Below, one piece after another: positions 52,461 through 60,665 of a stretch of 64,000 nt of DNA. Position numbers and translations under genes: made by a program. Position 1 is the stretch's first letter. Each line of letters starts with the position of its first letter. The notes beneath the pieces are model-generated. The model had not been told where the DNA came from. It saw only the letters and a list, made by a program, of their open reading frames with translations, and did no database searches. This DNA is from Chersky-840 sp050011815 (lineage in GTDB: Bacteria; Actinomycetota; Acidimicrobiia; Acidimicrobiales; UBA8190): the NCBI GenBank assembly GCA_050011815.1, contig JBEKIJ010000004.1:102977-166976 (forward strand), in the 5' to 3' direction.

Positions 52461-53615
52461 CTAGCGGGCCGCCCGGGGGAGGCCGAGTCCGAGCCAGGCG
52501 ATCAGGTCGCGTTGGATCTCGTTGGTGCCGCCCCCAAAGGTGAAGATGGTCTGGGCCCGGGCCTCGCGCTCGAGCCTGCCCCGGAGCACGGCGCCGTGGG
52601 AGCCTTCGACCAGGTAGGCGGAGCGGCCCACGATCTCGCTCAGGGTCCGGTACACCTCCAGGGCGAACTCGCTCCCGTAGACCTTGGTGGCCGAGGCGTC
52701 GGCCGGTGCCAATCCCTTGTCGGCCGCCCACGCCACTCTCCAGTTGAAGAGCTTGAGCGCTTCGGCTCGGGCCCACAAGCGGGCCAAGAGGATCCGGACC
52801 CACTCCTGATCGATGACCCGTCGGCCGTCGGCCAGCAGTTCGGCGGCGGCCCAGGCGCGGACCTCCGCTATCGAGCGCAGGATGCCCGAGACAGGGGAGA
52901 TGGCGACGCGTTCCAGGTTGAGCTGGTTGGTGATGATCGCCCACCCGCCGTTCTCCTCGCCGACCAGGTTGGCGGCCGGTATCCGCACGGAGTCGTAGAA
53001 GGTGGCGCTCGTGAACTCGCCGACCATGGTCCGCAGCGGGGTCCAGCTGAAGCCGGGGGAGTCGGTGGGCACGAGAAAGACCGACAGGCCCCGGTGCTTG
53101 GGTGCATCGGGGTCGGTCCGGGCGGCGAGCCAGACGAAGTCGGCGTACTGGATGGCGCTGGTGTAGAGCTTCTCGCCCGAGATAACCCACGTGTCCCCGT
53201 CGCGTTCGGCCCGGGTCTGCAGCGAGGCGAGGTCGGTGCCGGCCGACGGCTCGGTGTACCCGATGGAGAAGTGGAGCTCACCCCGGAGGATGCCAGGAAG
53301 GATGCGCGCTTTCTGCTCGGGGGTGCCGAGCGCCATGAGGGCCGGACCCACACTCGACAGGGTGAGCAGGGGCAGGGCCACCCCGGCCCAGTGCGACTCC
53401 TCGACGAAGAGCATCTGGTCGACGGGCCCTCGTCCCTGGCCCCCGTACTCGACGGGCCAGCCCAGACCGAGCCAGCCGTCCTCCCCCATCCGCCGGATGG
53501 TGGCGAGATAGTCGGGTCGACCGCTGCCGGGTGCCGTCTCGGCTCCCAGTCCGGCGAAGTAGGCCCGCAGGGTGGCCCGGAGGTCCCTCTGCTCGTCGGT
53601 CAGCTCGAGCCGCAC
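52461..53615 (-). CDS. acyl-CoA dehydrogenase
   Basis: A 384-residue flavoprotein of the acyl-CoA dehydrogenase family, oxidising an acyl-CoA to its 2,3-enoyl form. Landmarks: 'GWLGLGWPVEYGGQGRGPVDQMLFVEE', 'FSIGYTEPSAGTDLASLQTRAERDGDTWVISGEKLYTS', and the C-terminal 'FTFGGGTNEIQRDLIAWLGLGLPR' of the FadE-like actinobacterial group. These often act on sterol or branched-chain CoA esters, sometimes as heteromers. 42 bases upstream is the SRPBCC gene in the same direction, so the two may be one transcript. Confidence 0.93.
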   Translation of the reverse strand: MRLELTDEQRDLRATLRAYFAGLGAETAPGSGRPDYLATIRRMGEDGWLGLGWPVEYGGQGRGPVDQMLFVEESHWAGVALPLLTLSSVGPALMALGTPEQKARILPGILRGELHFSIGYTEPSAGTDLASLQTRAERDGDTWVISGEKLYTSAIQYADFVWLAARTDPDAPKHRGLSVFLVPTDSPGFSWTPLRTMVGEFTSATFYDSVRIPAANLVGEENGGWAIITNQLNLERVAISPVSGILRSIAEVRAWAAAELLADGRRVIDQEWVRILLARLWARAEALKLFNWRVAWAADKGLAPADASATKVYGSEFALEVYRTLSEIVGRSAYLVEGSHGAVLRGRLEREARAQTIFTFGGGTNEIQRDLIAWLGLGLPRAAR

Positions 53616-53657
53616 GCTGGCACCTTCCTCGGCGACCCCTTGAAGATGGCGCGCCTT

Positions 53658-54119
53658 CTACGAACCTTCGGCAACAGCCTTGACTCGTTCGAGGGTGCGG
53701 AGCATGTCGCGCCGGTTGCGGCGCTCCCGCAGGATCCCGCCGAGGGGGCGCCAGATCTTGGTGAAGATGTTGTCGCCGAGGTCGAACGACTCGGTGACAT
53801 CGGTCCCTCCGCCCACGGTGGCCTCGAACTCGTAGCGCCACGTGTTGACGGGCCGGTCGCGCATCACGACGGCGAACTCGAAGACCTTGCCCGGCTCGCA
53901 CTCGGTGATCTTGCACGTGGTCCAGTACAGGACGGGCCAGTTCTCGTTGCGCCGGACGTGGCCCCGGTAGAGGGCCCCGACCTTCGGCCCGGTGGCGCCG
54001 CCGATCCACTCGGCTTCGATCACCTCCGGGCTGAACTCACCCATCTTGGTGATGTCGCTGACGAGGCCCCAGACCCTGTCCGGCGGGGCGTCGATGTGGA
54101 GAGTCACCGCAGCGCGCAC
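53658..54119 (-). CDS. SRPBCC-family (polyketide cyclase/dehydrase-like) protein
   Basis: A 153-residue START-fold protein that binds a hydrophobic ligand in its helix-grip cavity. The family start 'RAAVTLHIDAPPDRVWGLVSDITKMGEFSPEVIEAEW' and 'RYEFEATVGGGTDVTESFDLG' are typical. Its role is unknown; in this setting it could carry or cyclise a lipid intermediate. The ATG at 54119 opens directly into the first strand. Upstream of the acyl-CoA dehydrogenase on the same strand and divergent from the monooxygenase. Confidence 0.88.
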   Translation of the reverse strand: MRAAVTLHIDAPPDRVWGLVSDITKMGEFSPEVIEAEWIGGATGPKVGALYRGHVRRNENWPVLYWTTCKITECEPGKVFEFAVVMRDRPVNTWRYEFEATVGGGTDVTESFDLGDNIFTKIWRPLGGILRERRNRRDMLRTLERVKAVAEGS

Positions 54120-54323
54120 GGCGAGACTCTAGACCGTCGAGGAAATCTGTCGCTCGGGACCTCTGGGTTCCGTCCACCACCATCGGTGTCGTCCCCGAGC
54201 GCGAACACGGCTTCGTAGCCCGCGAACCGCGAGCGCCGAGACCACAAAGCGCCTCCGAAGAACTTGGGGGGCCACGGGGAGTTTGCTGACACCGGCGTCA
54301 TGTCCAACGGGTAGCGTTGGACC

Positions 54324-56195
54324 ATGGCCGAGTCCCGTCCAACGCCGCCCTCATCGCCGCGCCCAGGGTCGGCGGCGGGAGCCGGCGGAGCCGCTGGCTA
54401 CGACCCCGAGGCGGTCCGGGCCAAGTACCTGGCCGAGCGGGACAAGCGGCTGGTCCCGGGCCGTGCCGACATCCGCGACCTGAAGACCGACGAGCACTTC
54501 GCCCGTTTCCGGGACGACCCCATCACCCCGGTGGTCGAGCGGGACCCGGTCGTCGACGAGGTGGACGTCGTCATCGTGGGCGGGGGGATCGCCGGGGTCG
54601 TCGCCGGGGCCCGCCTCCGGGAGGCCGGGATCGAGCGGATCCGCATCATCGACAAGGCGGGCGGCATCGGGGGCACCTGGTACTGGAACCGCTACCCGGG
54701 GGTGATGTGCGACATCGAGTCCTACAGCTACATCCCGATGCTCGAGGAGCTCGACTACATCCCGACCCGGCGCTACGCATTCGGCGAGGAGATCCTGCAC
54801 CACCTCGAGGCGATCGCCGATCGGTTCGACCTCGTGGCCGACGCCCTGTTCCACACGGGGGTGACCCGCGCCACGTGGGACGAGGAGGCCGCCCGGTGGC
54901 GGATCAGCACCGACCGGGGCGACGAGGTCAGCTGCCGTTGGTACGTGCTGGCCGTCGGGATCCTCAACCTCCTGAAGCTGCCCGTCATCCCGGGCATGGA
55001 GGAGTTCGCCGGGCCTTCGTTCCACACGGCGCGGTGGGACTACGAGTACACCGGCGGTGGGCCCCATGAGCCCCTCACCAACCTGGTGGACAAGGTCGTC
55101 GGCCTCATCGGCACCGGGGCGACGGGCATCCAGTGCCTGGGGCCGCTGGCCGAGTCGGCGAAGCACGTCTATGTGTTCCAGCGCACCCCGTCGGCCGTCG
55201 GGGAGCGGGGCAACCGGCCCACCGATCCCGACTTCGCAGAGGGGCTCGAGCCGGGCTGGCGCAACGCCCGCATGGACAACTTCCAGGCGATCATGTTGGG
55301 CCGCTCCGTCGAGGTCGACCAGGTCGACGACGGGTGGACGCACCACTACGCCGCCGTCCACCACCCCCCGCGACGCGAGGGCATGACGACGACCGAGTTC
55401 CTGCGCAGCGCCGAGGAGCTCGACTACCAGATCATGGAGACGCACCGGCACCGGGTCGAGGAGCTGGTGGCCGACCCGGCCACGGCCGAGATCCTCAAGC
55501 CGTACTACCGGTATCTCTGCAAGCGGCCCTGCTTCCACGATGAGTACCTGCAGGCATTCAACAACCCCAACGTCACGTTGATCGGCTGCCCCGGCGGGAT
55601 CGAACGGATCACCGAGCGGGGCCTGGTCGTCGACGGGAAGGAGTACGAGGTCGACTGCATCATCTACGGCACCGGCTTCGAGGCCGAGCTCACCCCGCTG
55701 TTCCGTCGCGCCGGTCACGAGATCGTCGGTCGTGGGGGTGTCACCCTGGCCGAAAAGTGGGCTGACGGCGCCGCCAGCCTGTTCGGGATGATGAGCCGTG
55801 GTTTCCCGAACCTGTTCGTCATGCCGGCGCCGGGACAGCAGGCGGTGGTGACCGTGAACTACACCCAGCTCGCCGAGCTCGGGGCGAAGTTCATCGCCGG
55901 CGCCGTCGGACTGCTCGAGCAACGGGGCGTGGAGGTGTTCGACGTGAGCGTCGAGGCCGAGGAGGCGTGGACACAAAAGATCGTCGACTCCTTCGTCGAT
56001 GCCAGCGCCGTCATGTCCGCCTGCACGCCGTCGCGGATCAACAACGAGGGCCACCCCGAAGCGATGAACCCCCGCAACGGCAACTACGGCCGGGGCATGG
56101 GGGACTGGTTCGGCTACCGCGAGCTCCTCGAGCAGTGGCTCGAGGAGGCCAAATTCGAGGGCCTGGAGCTCGAGGTCCCGTCGACGGCGTCGTGA
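54324..56195 (+). CDS. flavin-dependent Baeyer-Villiger-type monooxygenase
   Basis: A 623-residue FAD/NADPH monooxygenase. The first dinucleotide motif is 'VVIVGGGIAGVVAGARLREAG', followed by 'GGIGGTWYWNRYPGVMCDIESYSYIPML', characteristic of Baeyer-Villiger enzymes. The BVMO fingerprint FxGxxxHxxxW(P/D) is met by FAGPSFHTARWD, and the NADPH motif is 'VGLIGTGATGIQ'. It would insert oxygen next to a ketone to give an ester or lactone. The first 70 residues are an extension seen in large BVMOs. The stop overlaps the GTG of the next gene (GTGA), so it is translated together with the SDR. Confidence 0.93.
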   Translation: MAESRPTPPSSPRPGSAAGAGGAAGYDPEAVRAKYLAERDKRLVPGRADIRDLKTDEHFARFRDDPITPVVERDPVVDEVDVVIVGGGIAGVVAGARLREAGIERIRIIDKAGGIGGTWYWNRYPGVMCDIESYSYIPMLEELDYIPTRRYAFGEEILHHLEAIADRFDLVADALFHTGVTRATWDEEAARWRISTDRGDEVSCRWYVLAVGILNLLKLPVIPGMEEFAGPSFHTARWDYEYTGGGPHEPLTNLVDKVVGLIGTGATGIQCLGPLAESAKHVYVFQRTPSAVGERGNRPTDPDFAEGLEPGWRNARMDNFQAIMLGRSVEVDQVDDGWTHHYAAVHHPPRREGMTTTEFLRSAEELDYQIMETHRHRVEELVADPATAEILKPYYRYLCKRPCFHDEYLQAFNNPNVTLIGCPGGIERITERGLVVDGKEYEVDCIIYGTGFEAELTPLFRRAGHEIVGRGGVTLAEKWADGAASLFGMMSRGFPNLFVMPAPGQQAVVTVNYTQLAELGAKFIAGAVGLLEQRGVEVFDVSVEAEEAWTQKIVDSFVDASAVMSACTPSRINNEGHPEAMNPRNGNYGRGMGDWFGYRELLEQWLEEAKFEGLELEVPSTAS

Positions 56196-57847
56196 GGGAG
56201 CGTCAGCGCGTCGCCGTCGTGACCGGCGGTGGAGGCGGGATCGGTGGGGCGATCGCCGAGGAGCTCGGCCGGGGTGGCTGGTTCGTGGTCACCGTGGACC
56301 CCCTCGTCACCCTGGACGGCTCCGAGCAGCTCCCCGAGCCCGAGGAGACCACCGCCGGTCGCATCGTGGCAGCGGGTGGCTCGGCTCGGGCCTCGTCGGC
56401 GTCGGTCACCGACGGCGACGCCATCGGCGCGCTGTTCGGGGAGCTCGTCGACGAACACGGTGGACTCGACGCCGTCGTCAACGTCGCCGGGATCACCCGG
56501 CAGACCCATTTCGCCCGTGGCACCGAGGAGGACTTCCTGGCCGTGCTCGGCGTGCACCTCGGGGGCTATCTCAACGTGCTCAACGCCGCGCTGCCGCTCA
56601 TGGCCGCGGCCCAGACCGGCCGCGTCCTGGGGGTCACCTCCGGCTCGGGGTGGCGGGCGGCCGACGCCGGCGCGTACAGCTGCGCCAAACGGGCCGTCGC
56701 CGCCCTCACATGGCAGCTGGGCCGGCTGGCACCGCCGGGGGTGACCGTCAACGCCATCTCGCCCATCGCCGCCACCCGGATGGTCGCCGCCGCCCTCGAG
56801 CGGGCTCGTCGCGAGCGCGGGTCCTCGAGCGGGGGGGGCATCTCACTCAGCTCGATGCTGGGCCCCGAGGACCTCGGGCCCTTCGGCGCCCACCTCCTCG
56901 GCGACAGCTTCGGGTGGTGCAACGGCCAGGTGCTCTTCGCCGGTGGCTCGGAGGTCGCGGTCATCGACGAGCCCCGCCTCCTCGAGGTGGTCCGGAGCGA
57001 CGACGTGGTCTCTCTGGCCCGGGTGCTCGACGCCGTCGTCCCCCGCGCCTTCGCCCGGGCCGAGACCAGCCAGGCGAGCGACGGCGCCAGCAACCCCCGC
57101 TTCGGGCCGATCTTCGACGAGCCCGCCCCCGGCGAGCTCGCATCGGCGCAGGTTCGATCCTGTGCCGTCGTGACCGACCGGCCCCTACTGGCCGCGTCGC
57201 TGAGCGCATCGCTGCAGGACCGGTCCATAACCTGTCACCGCGTCGAGGCCGCCCACGGCTTCGACGACGCCGCCGGGGCGCTGCGCTCGGTGGTCGAAGC
57301 GACCGGGCCGATCGACGCCATCGTGGTGGCCTCCGCCTGTCATGAGGCGGTCTCCTCGACCGGTGGCTGGGCGGGGGCGCTGGCCGAGCACGGCGGGATC
57401 GTGCCGGGCATCCACGGCGACGCCGGCTGGGCCCGGGCGGCCGCCGACTACGCGGCAGGTGCGGCTCGCCCCGTCCGGCTCGTGACCCTGACCGACGCGG
57501 TCACCGCAGGAGGTCGGAGCCGGGCCCAGGCCTCGGCGCAGCTGGCGCGAGCGGCGGGGGGTGCGACCGAAGGGCGCGTCACAGCCTTCGCGGCGAGCAT
57601 CGAGGCGTCGGAGAAAGAAGCCGGCCCACCGGTGTCCGAGCTCGTCGCCCACCTCCTCGGCCACCCCGACGCAACGGCCCTCGCCGGCGCGGAGCTGGCG
57701 GTCGGTGCCGGCTGGCTGGGCCTTCGCAGCCACCCCCGACCCGTCGGCAGCGTCACCTACGGGGGGCCGGCGGTTCCGCATTGGCTCGACGCCACGATCA
57801 GGGAGGTCATCGGCGCCAACGGCGACCCACCGGACAGAGAGGCGTGA
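56192..57847 (+). CDS. two-domain short-chain dehydrogenase/reductase
   Basis: A 551-residue protein with two SDR-like halves. The first (1-290) is complete: 'VAVVTGGGGGIGGAIAEELG', 'VVNVAGIT', catalytic Ser and YxxxK in 'TSGSGWRAADAGAYSCAKRAV', and 'VTVNAISPIAATRM'. The second (about 320-530) has Rossmann features ('AVVTDRPLLAASLSASLQ', 'PIDAIVVASACHEAV', 'PVRLVTLTDA') but no YxxxK, so it is probably non-catalytic. It would oxidise or reduce a hydroxyl/keto group of the same compound handled by the monooxygenase. The GTG start overlaps the monooxygenase stop; the stop overlaps the next ATG (TGATG). Confidence 0.88.
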   Translation: MRERQRVAVVTGGGGGIGGAIAEELGRGGWFVVTVDPLVTLDGSEQLPEPEETTAGRIVAAGGSARASSASVTDGDAIGALFGELVDEHGGLDAVVNVAGITRQTHFARGTEEDFLAVLGVHLGGYLNVLNAALPLMAAAQTGRVLGVTSGSGWRAADAGAYSCAKRAVAALTWQLGRLAPPGVTVNAISPIAATRMVAAALERARRERGSSSGGGISLSSMLGPEDLGPFGAHLLGDSFGWCNGQVLFAGGSEVAVIDEPRLLEVVRSDDVVSLARVLDAVVPRAFARAETSQASDGASNPRFGPIFDEPAPGELASAQVRSCAVVTDRPLLAASLSASLQDRSITCHRVEAAHGFDDAAGALRSVVEATGPIDAIVVASACHEAVSSTGGWAGALAEHGGIVPGIHGDAGWARAAADYAAGAARPVRLVTLTDAVTAGGRSRAQASAQLARAAGGATEGRVTAFAASIEASEKEAGPPVSELVAHLLGHPDATALAGAELAVGAGWLGLRSHPRPVGSVTYGGPAVPHWLDATIREVIGANGDPPDREA

Positions 57848-58713
57848 TGGCCGGCCCGCCCACCCGCATCGTCGACGCCCACGTGCACTTGTGGGACCCC
57901 GCCCGCACCGACTGGTACCCCTATCTGTCGCATCCGCAGGCACCGGGCTCCGGTGATGCGTCGAGGATGTTCCGCCGGTTCGACCTCGACACCTATAGGA
58001 GCGAGACGGCCCGGTGGAACGTGGAGAAGTTCGTCAACGTCGCGGCCGCCACCGGCCGCCACTCGATCGAGGAGACCATCGAGCTCGATTCCAACGCGCC
58101 GGCCGGCGGGCGCCCCGACGCCATCATCGGCGGTCTCCCGCCCACCGACACCGTGGCCGAGGCCATCGAGCTCATCGACCGGCAGATGACCGCATCACGG
58201 TTTCGTGGCGTCCGCCCCATGGGCCCCCTCGCCGAGCCGCTCCCCGATCCCGCCGTGCTCCACGCCCTGGGGGAGCGGGACCTCGTGTTCGAGCTGATGA
58301 CGCATCCCGATCAGCTCCAGGTGGCAGCCAGGCAGCTCGCCGGCTTCGATGACCTGATCGTCGTGGTCGAGCACACCGGATGGCCCCGTTCCGATTCCGA
58401 AGAGGAGCGGGCGCTGTGGCAGACCGGCATCGAAGCGCTGGCCGGCGTGGGCGAGAACGTGATGTGCAAGCTCTCGGGCCTGGCGATGCCGTTCGGGTCC
58501 ATGCGTGTCGATGCTCTTGGTCCGTGGCTCGAATACGCCATCGAGGCCTTCGGCGTCGACCGCTGCATGTTCGCCAGCAACTTCCCGGTCGACGCCATGT
58601 ACGGCACCTTCGACGACCTCTACGCCACCTTCAGCACCGTGACCGATGGCCTCGACAGCGAATCCCGCGCCAGGCTCTTCGCCGACAACGCCGAGCGGGT
58701 CTATCGCTGTTAG
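57847..58713 (+). CDS. amidohydrolase family (TIM-barrel) hydrolase
   Basis: A 288-residue amidohydrolase-2-type enzyme: N-terminal metal motif HxH in 'VDAHVHLWDP', a middle 'VVEHTGWPRSD' and C-terminal 'CMFASNFPVDAMYG' with the metal Asp. Relatives are lactonases (e.g. L-fucono-1,5-lactonase, pyrone lactonases) and decarboxylases. A lactonase would fit directly after a Baeyer-Villiger enzyme, which makes lactones from cyclic ketones; that is inference from the neighbourhood. Translation is coupled to the SDR through TGATG. Confidence 0.9.
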   Translation: MAGPPTRIVDAHVHLWDPARTDWYPYLSHPQAPGSGDASRMFRRFDLDTYRSETARWNVEKFVNVAAATGRHSIEETIELDSNAPAGGRPDAIIGGLPPTDTVAEAIELIDRQMTASRFRGVRPMGPLAEPLPDPAVLHALGERDLVFELMTHPDQLQVAARQLAGFDDLIVVVEHTGWPRSDSEEERALWQTGIEALAGVGENVMCKLSGLAMPFGSMRVDALGPWLEYAIEAFGVDRCMFASNFPVDAMYGTFDDLYATFSTVTDGLDSESRARLFADNAERVYRC

Positions 58714-58800
58714 GTCGTCCCCGACGTCGTGGAGGATTTACCCCCTCATGGACGCACCTGCAACGATGGGTCGTCCCCGCCGATCCGAAAGGAACCACCG

Positions 58801-59469
58801 ATGAGCAGTCTGCTCCTAGCCGCCGAACGAGAGGCAGTAGCCGGCGCGAGCCGCCACCTGGCCGAAGAGGGCCTGGTCATCGGGACGGCCGGGAACATCT
58901 CGGCGCGCCTCGGTGACCTCGTCGCCGTCACTCCGACCGGCGCCGACCTGGCCACGGTGACCGCCGAGATGGTGACGGTCATCGACATGGACGGCAACGT
59001 CGTGGACGGAGACCTCGCTCCCACCTCCGAGGTCCCCCTGCACACCGGGATCTACCTCGGCACCAACGCCCTCGCCATCACCCACGCGCATGCCATGGCG
59101 TCCACGGCGCTTTCGTGCACGCACGACGAACTGCCCCCCCTGCACTACAGCTGTCTCAGCCTCGGTGGGGCTCCCCGGACCGCGGCGTACGCCACCTTCG
59201 GTTCTCAGGAACTGGCCGACAACGTGCTCAAGGCGCTCGAAGGGGGGCGCAACGCCGCCATGATGCAGAATCACGGTTCGGTCGCCTATGGGGCCACCAT
59301 GGACCAGGCGGTCGAGCGGCTCGAGCTCCTCGAGTGGCTGGCCGAGCTCTACTGGCGGTCCGCGTCGCTCGGGACTCCGAGGGTGCTGACCGACAAGGAC
59401 TTCGAGGCCATCATCACCGCGGCGATCGAGCGCGGCTACGGAAGCGTCAAGAAGGTCAAGAAGGGCTAG
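58801..59469 (+). CDS. class II aldolase/adducin family protein (L-fuculose-phosphate aldolase-like)
   Basis: A 222-residue zinc aldolase. Conserved parts: 'LVIGTAGNISARLGDLVAVTPTGADLATVT', 'TSEVPLHTGIYLGTNALAITHAHAMASTALSC' with the zinc His pair (HAH), and 'NAAMMQNHGSVAYGATMDQAVERLELLEWLAELY' with the third His. It would cleave a phosphorylated or hydroxy-acid substrate to a C2/C3 aldehyde. The ATG at 58801 has AAGGA eight bases upstream. It follows the amidohydrolase by 87 bases in the same direction and probably belongs to the same pathway. Confidence 0.9.
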   Translation: MSSLLLAAEREAVAGASRHLAEEGLVIGTAGNISARLGDLVAVTPTGADLATVTAEMVTVIDMDGNVVDGDLAPTSEVPLHTGIYLGTNALAITHAHAMASTALSCTHDELPPLHYSCLSLGGAPRTAAYATFGSQELADNVLKALEGGRNAAMMQNHGSVAYGATMDQAVERLELLEWLAELYWRSASLGTPRVLTDKDFEAIITAAIERGYGSVKKVKKG

Positions 59470-59508
59470 TCCCTCTCGGCGCCGGTCCGAGCCGGTTGTC
59501 GGTGCTTC

Positions 59509-60438
59509 TCAGTTGAGCGTCAGTGTCAGGCCCTGGGTGGCGGTGACCTTGGGGTTGCCCTTGGACTTGTGGGTCTGGGCCCGAGCCGTGAAGGCGTATG
59601 GCTCGAGGACATCCTTGGCCTTCGGGGTGCCCGACAAGAGCCCGTTCGAATGCAGTTTCAGGCCCTTGGGCAGCGAGCCCTCGATCCGCTTCCACTTGTA
59701 CGGGGTGGCCCCTCCGGTCGCCTCGAGCTGGGCGCTGTAGGTCACACCCACCGTGGCGGGGGGCAGGGATGTGGTCGTGATCTGGAACGCGGGCGGCGGG
59801 GCTGTCGTCGTGGTCGTGGTCGGTCCCGGCGCCGACTCGCCGGCGAAGAGGATGATGGCGCTGGCCGAGTCATTGTTCTGGTCTCCGTAGGTCAGCTCAC
59901 AGGTGTCACCGGCCGCTTGCTGCGCGGGCGTGGGTGGGCACGGATAGGCCGCCGCGTCGGTGGTGGGACTGTTGCCGGCGCTGTCGGTGGTGGGACAGGT
60001 GACCGCAGCGGGAGACGCGCCGCAGGGAGGACCCGTGGTCCCCTCCACGATGGTGTCGGTCGTGGAGACCGCTCCTTTCGAGCTCGTCGTGACGAGCTTC
60101 GAGTACGACGGCGCCGTACAGCTCACCGGGATGGCGGAGCTGATGGGGGCCCCGTCCATGACCGTCGGCTGGCTCGGGTCGGTGTTGCACTCGAGCACGT
60201 TGCCAGCCGAGTTCTTGGCGAACCCGCTTCCGGTGACCGTGACGACCGAGCCGTTCGAAAGGCCCGTGTCGGGGCTGGCCGAGAGGGTGGGATTGCCGGC
60301 CGCCACCGCGACGCTCGCCGTCAGGACGCTGGCCGCCAGGACCGTCCCGCTCATGACGACCACCAGGATCTTGGTGGTCGTGCGGTTCCGGCCGATCCAG
60401 CCCCGTATCGCGCTCCGGACATCCCCCATGATTCGCAC
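59509..60438 (-). CDS. secreted protein with neocarzinostatin-like and Ig-like domains
   Basis: A 309-residue exported protein. A signal segment ('ILVVVMSGTVLAASVLTASVAVAA') is followed by 'NPTLSASPDTGLSNGSVVTVTGSGFAKNSAGNVLECNTDP' and 'VSCTAPSYSKLVTT', which match the beta-sandwich of neocarzinostatin-family proteins with its Cys pair. A Thr/Pro linker leads to a putative Ig domain ('LPPATVGVTYSAQLEATGGATPYKWKRIEGSLPKGLKLHSNGLLSGTPKAKDV', about 225-300). Neocarzinostatin binds an enediyne, but most actinobacterial relatives have no known ligand. It stands between the aldolase and the ABC transporter, convergent with the aldolase gene. Confidence 0.8.
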   Translation of the reverse strand: MRIMGDVRSAIRGWIGRNRTTTKILVVVMSGTVLAASVLTASVAVAAGNPTLSASPDTGLSNGSVVTVTGSGFAKNSAGNVLECNTDPSQPTVMDGAPISSAIPVSCTAPSYSKLVTTSSKGAVSTTDTIVEGTTGPPCGASPAAVTCPTTDSAGNSPTTDAAAYPCPPTPAQQAAGDTCELTYGDQNNDSASAIILFAGESAPGPTTTTTTAPPPAFQITTTSLPPATVGVTYSAQLEATGGATPYKWKRIEGSLPKGLKLHSNGLLSGTPKAKDVLEPYAFTARAQTHKSKGNPKVTATQGLTLTLN

Positions 60439-60665
60439 CGCCTTCGCTCCCAGCGTTGGTCGCCGCCAACCCAGAACCCCAGACGCCGCATGCGCGGCGC
60501 GGTGTCATCGGAGATGACACCGCTGTCAGCATTGACCGCCGCAGCGGGCCGGTGAAACGGGGTCATCACCTGATCGGGACCAGGTGATTCCACCGGGTCG
60601 CACGTCGTGGCCCCGGCGGCGCTTGGACGCGTGGACCCCGGTGTCTCGGCGGGCGGGTCGTCGCT

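Noticed and set aside
54351..56054. Long antisense frame opposite the Baeyer-Villiger monooxygenase
   Set aside because: No domain, biased composition and full overlap with a gene carrying all family motifs.
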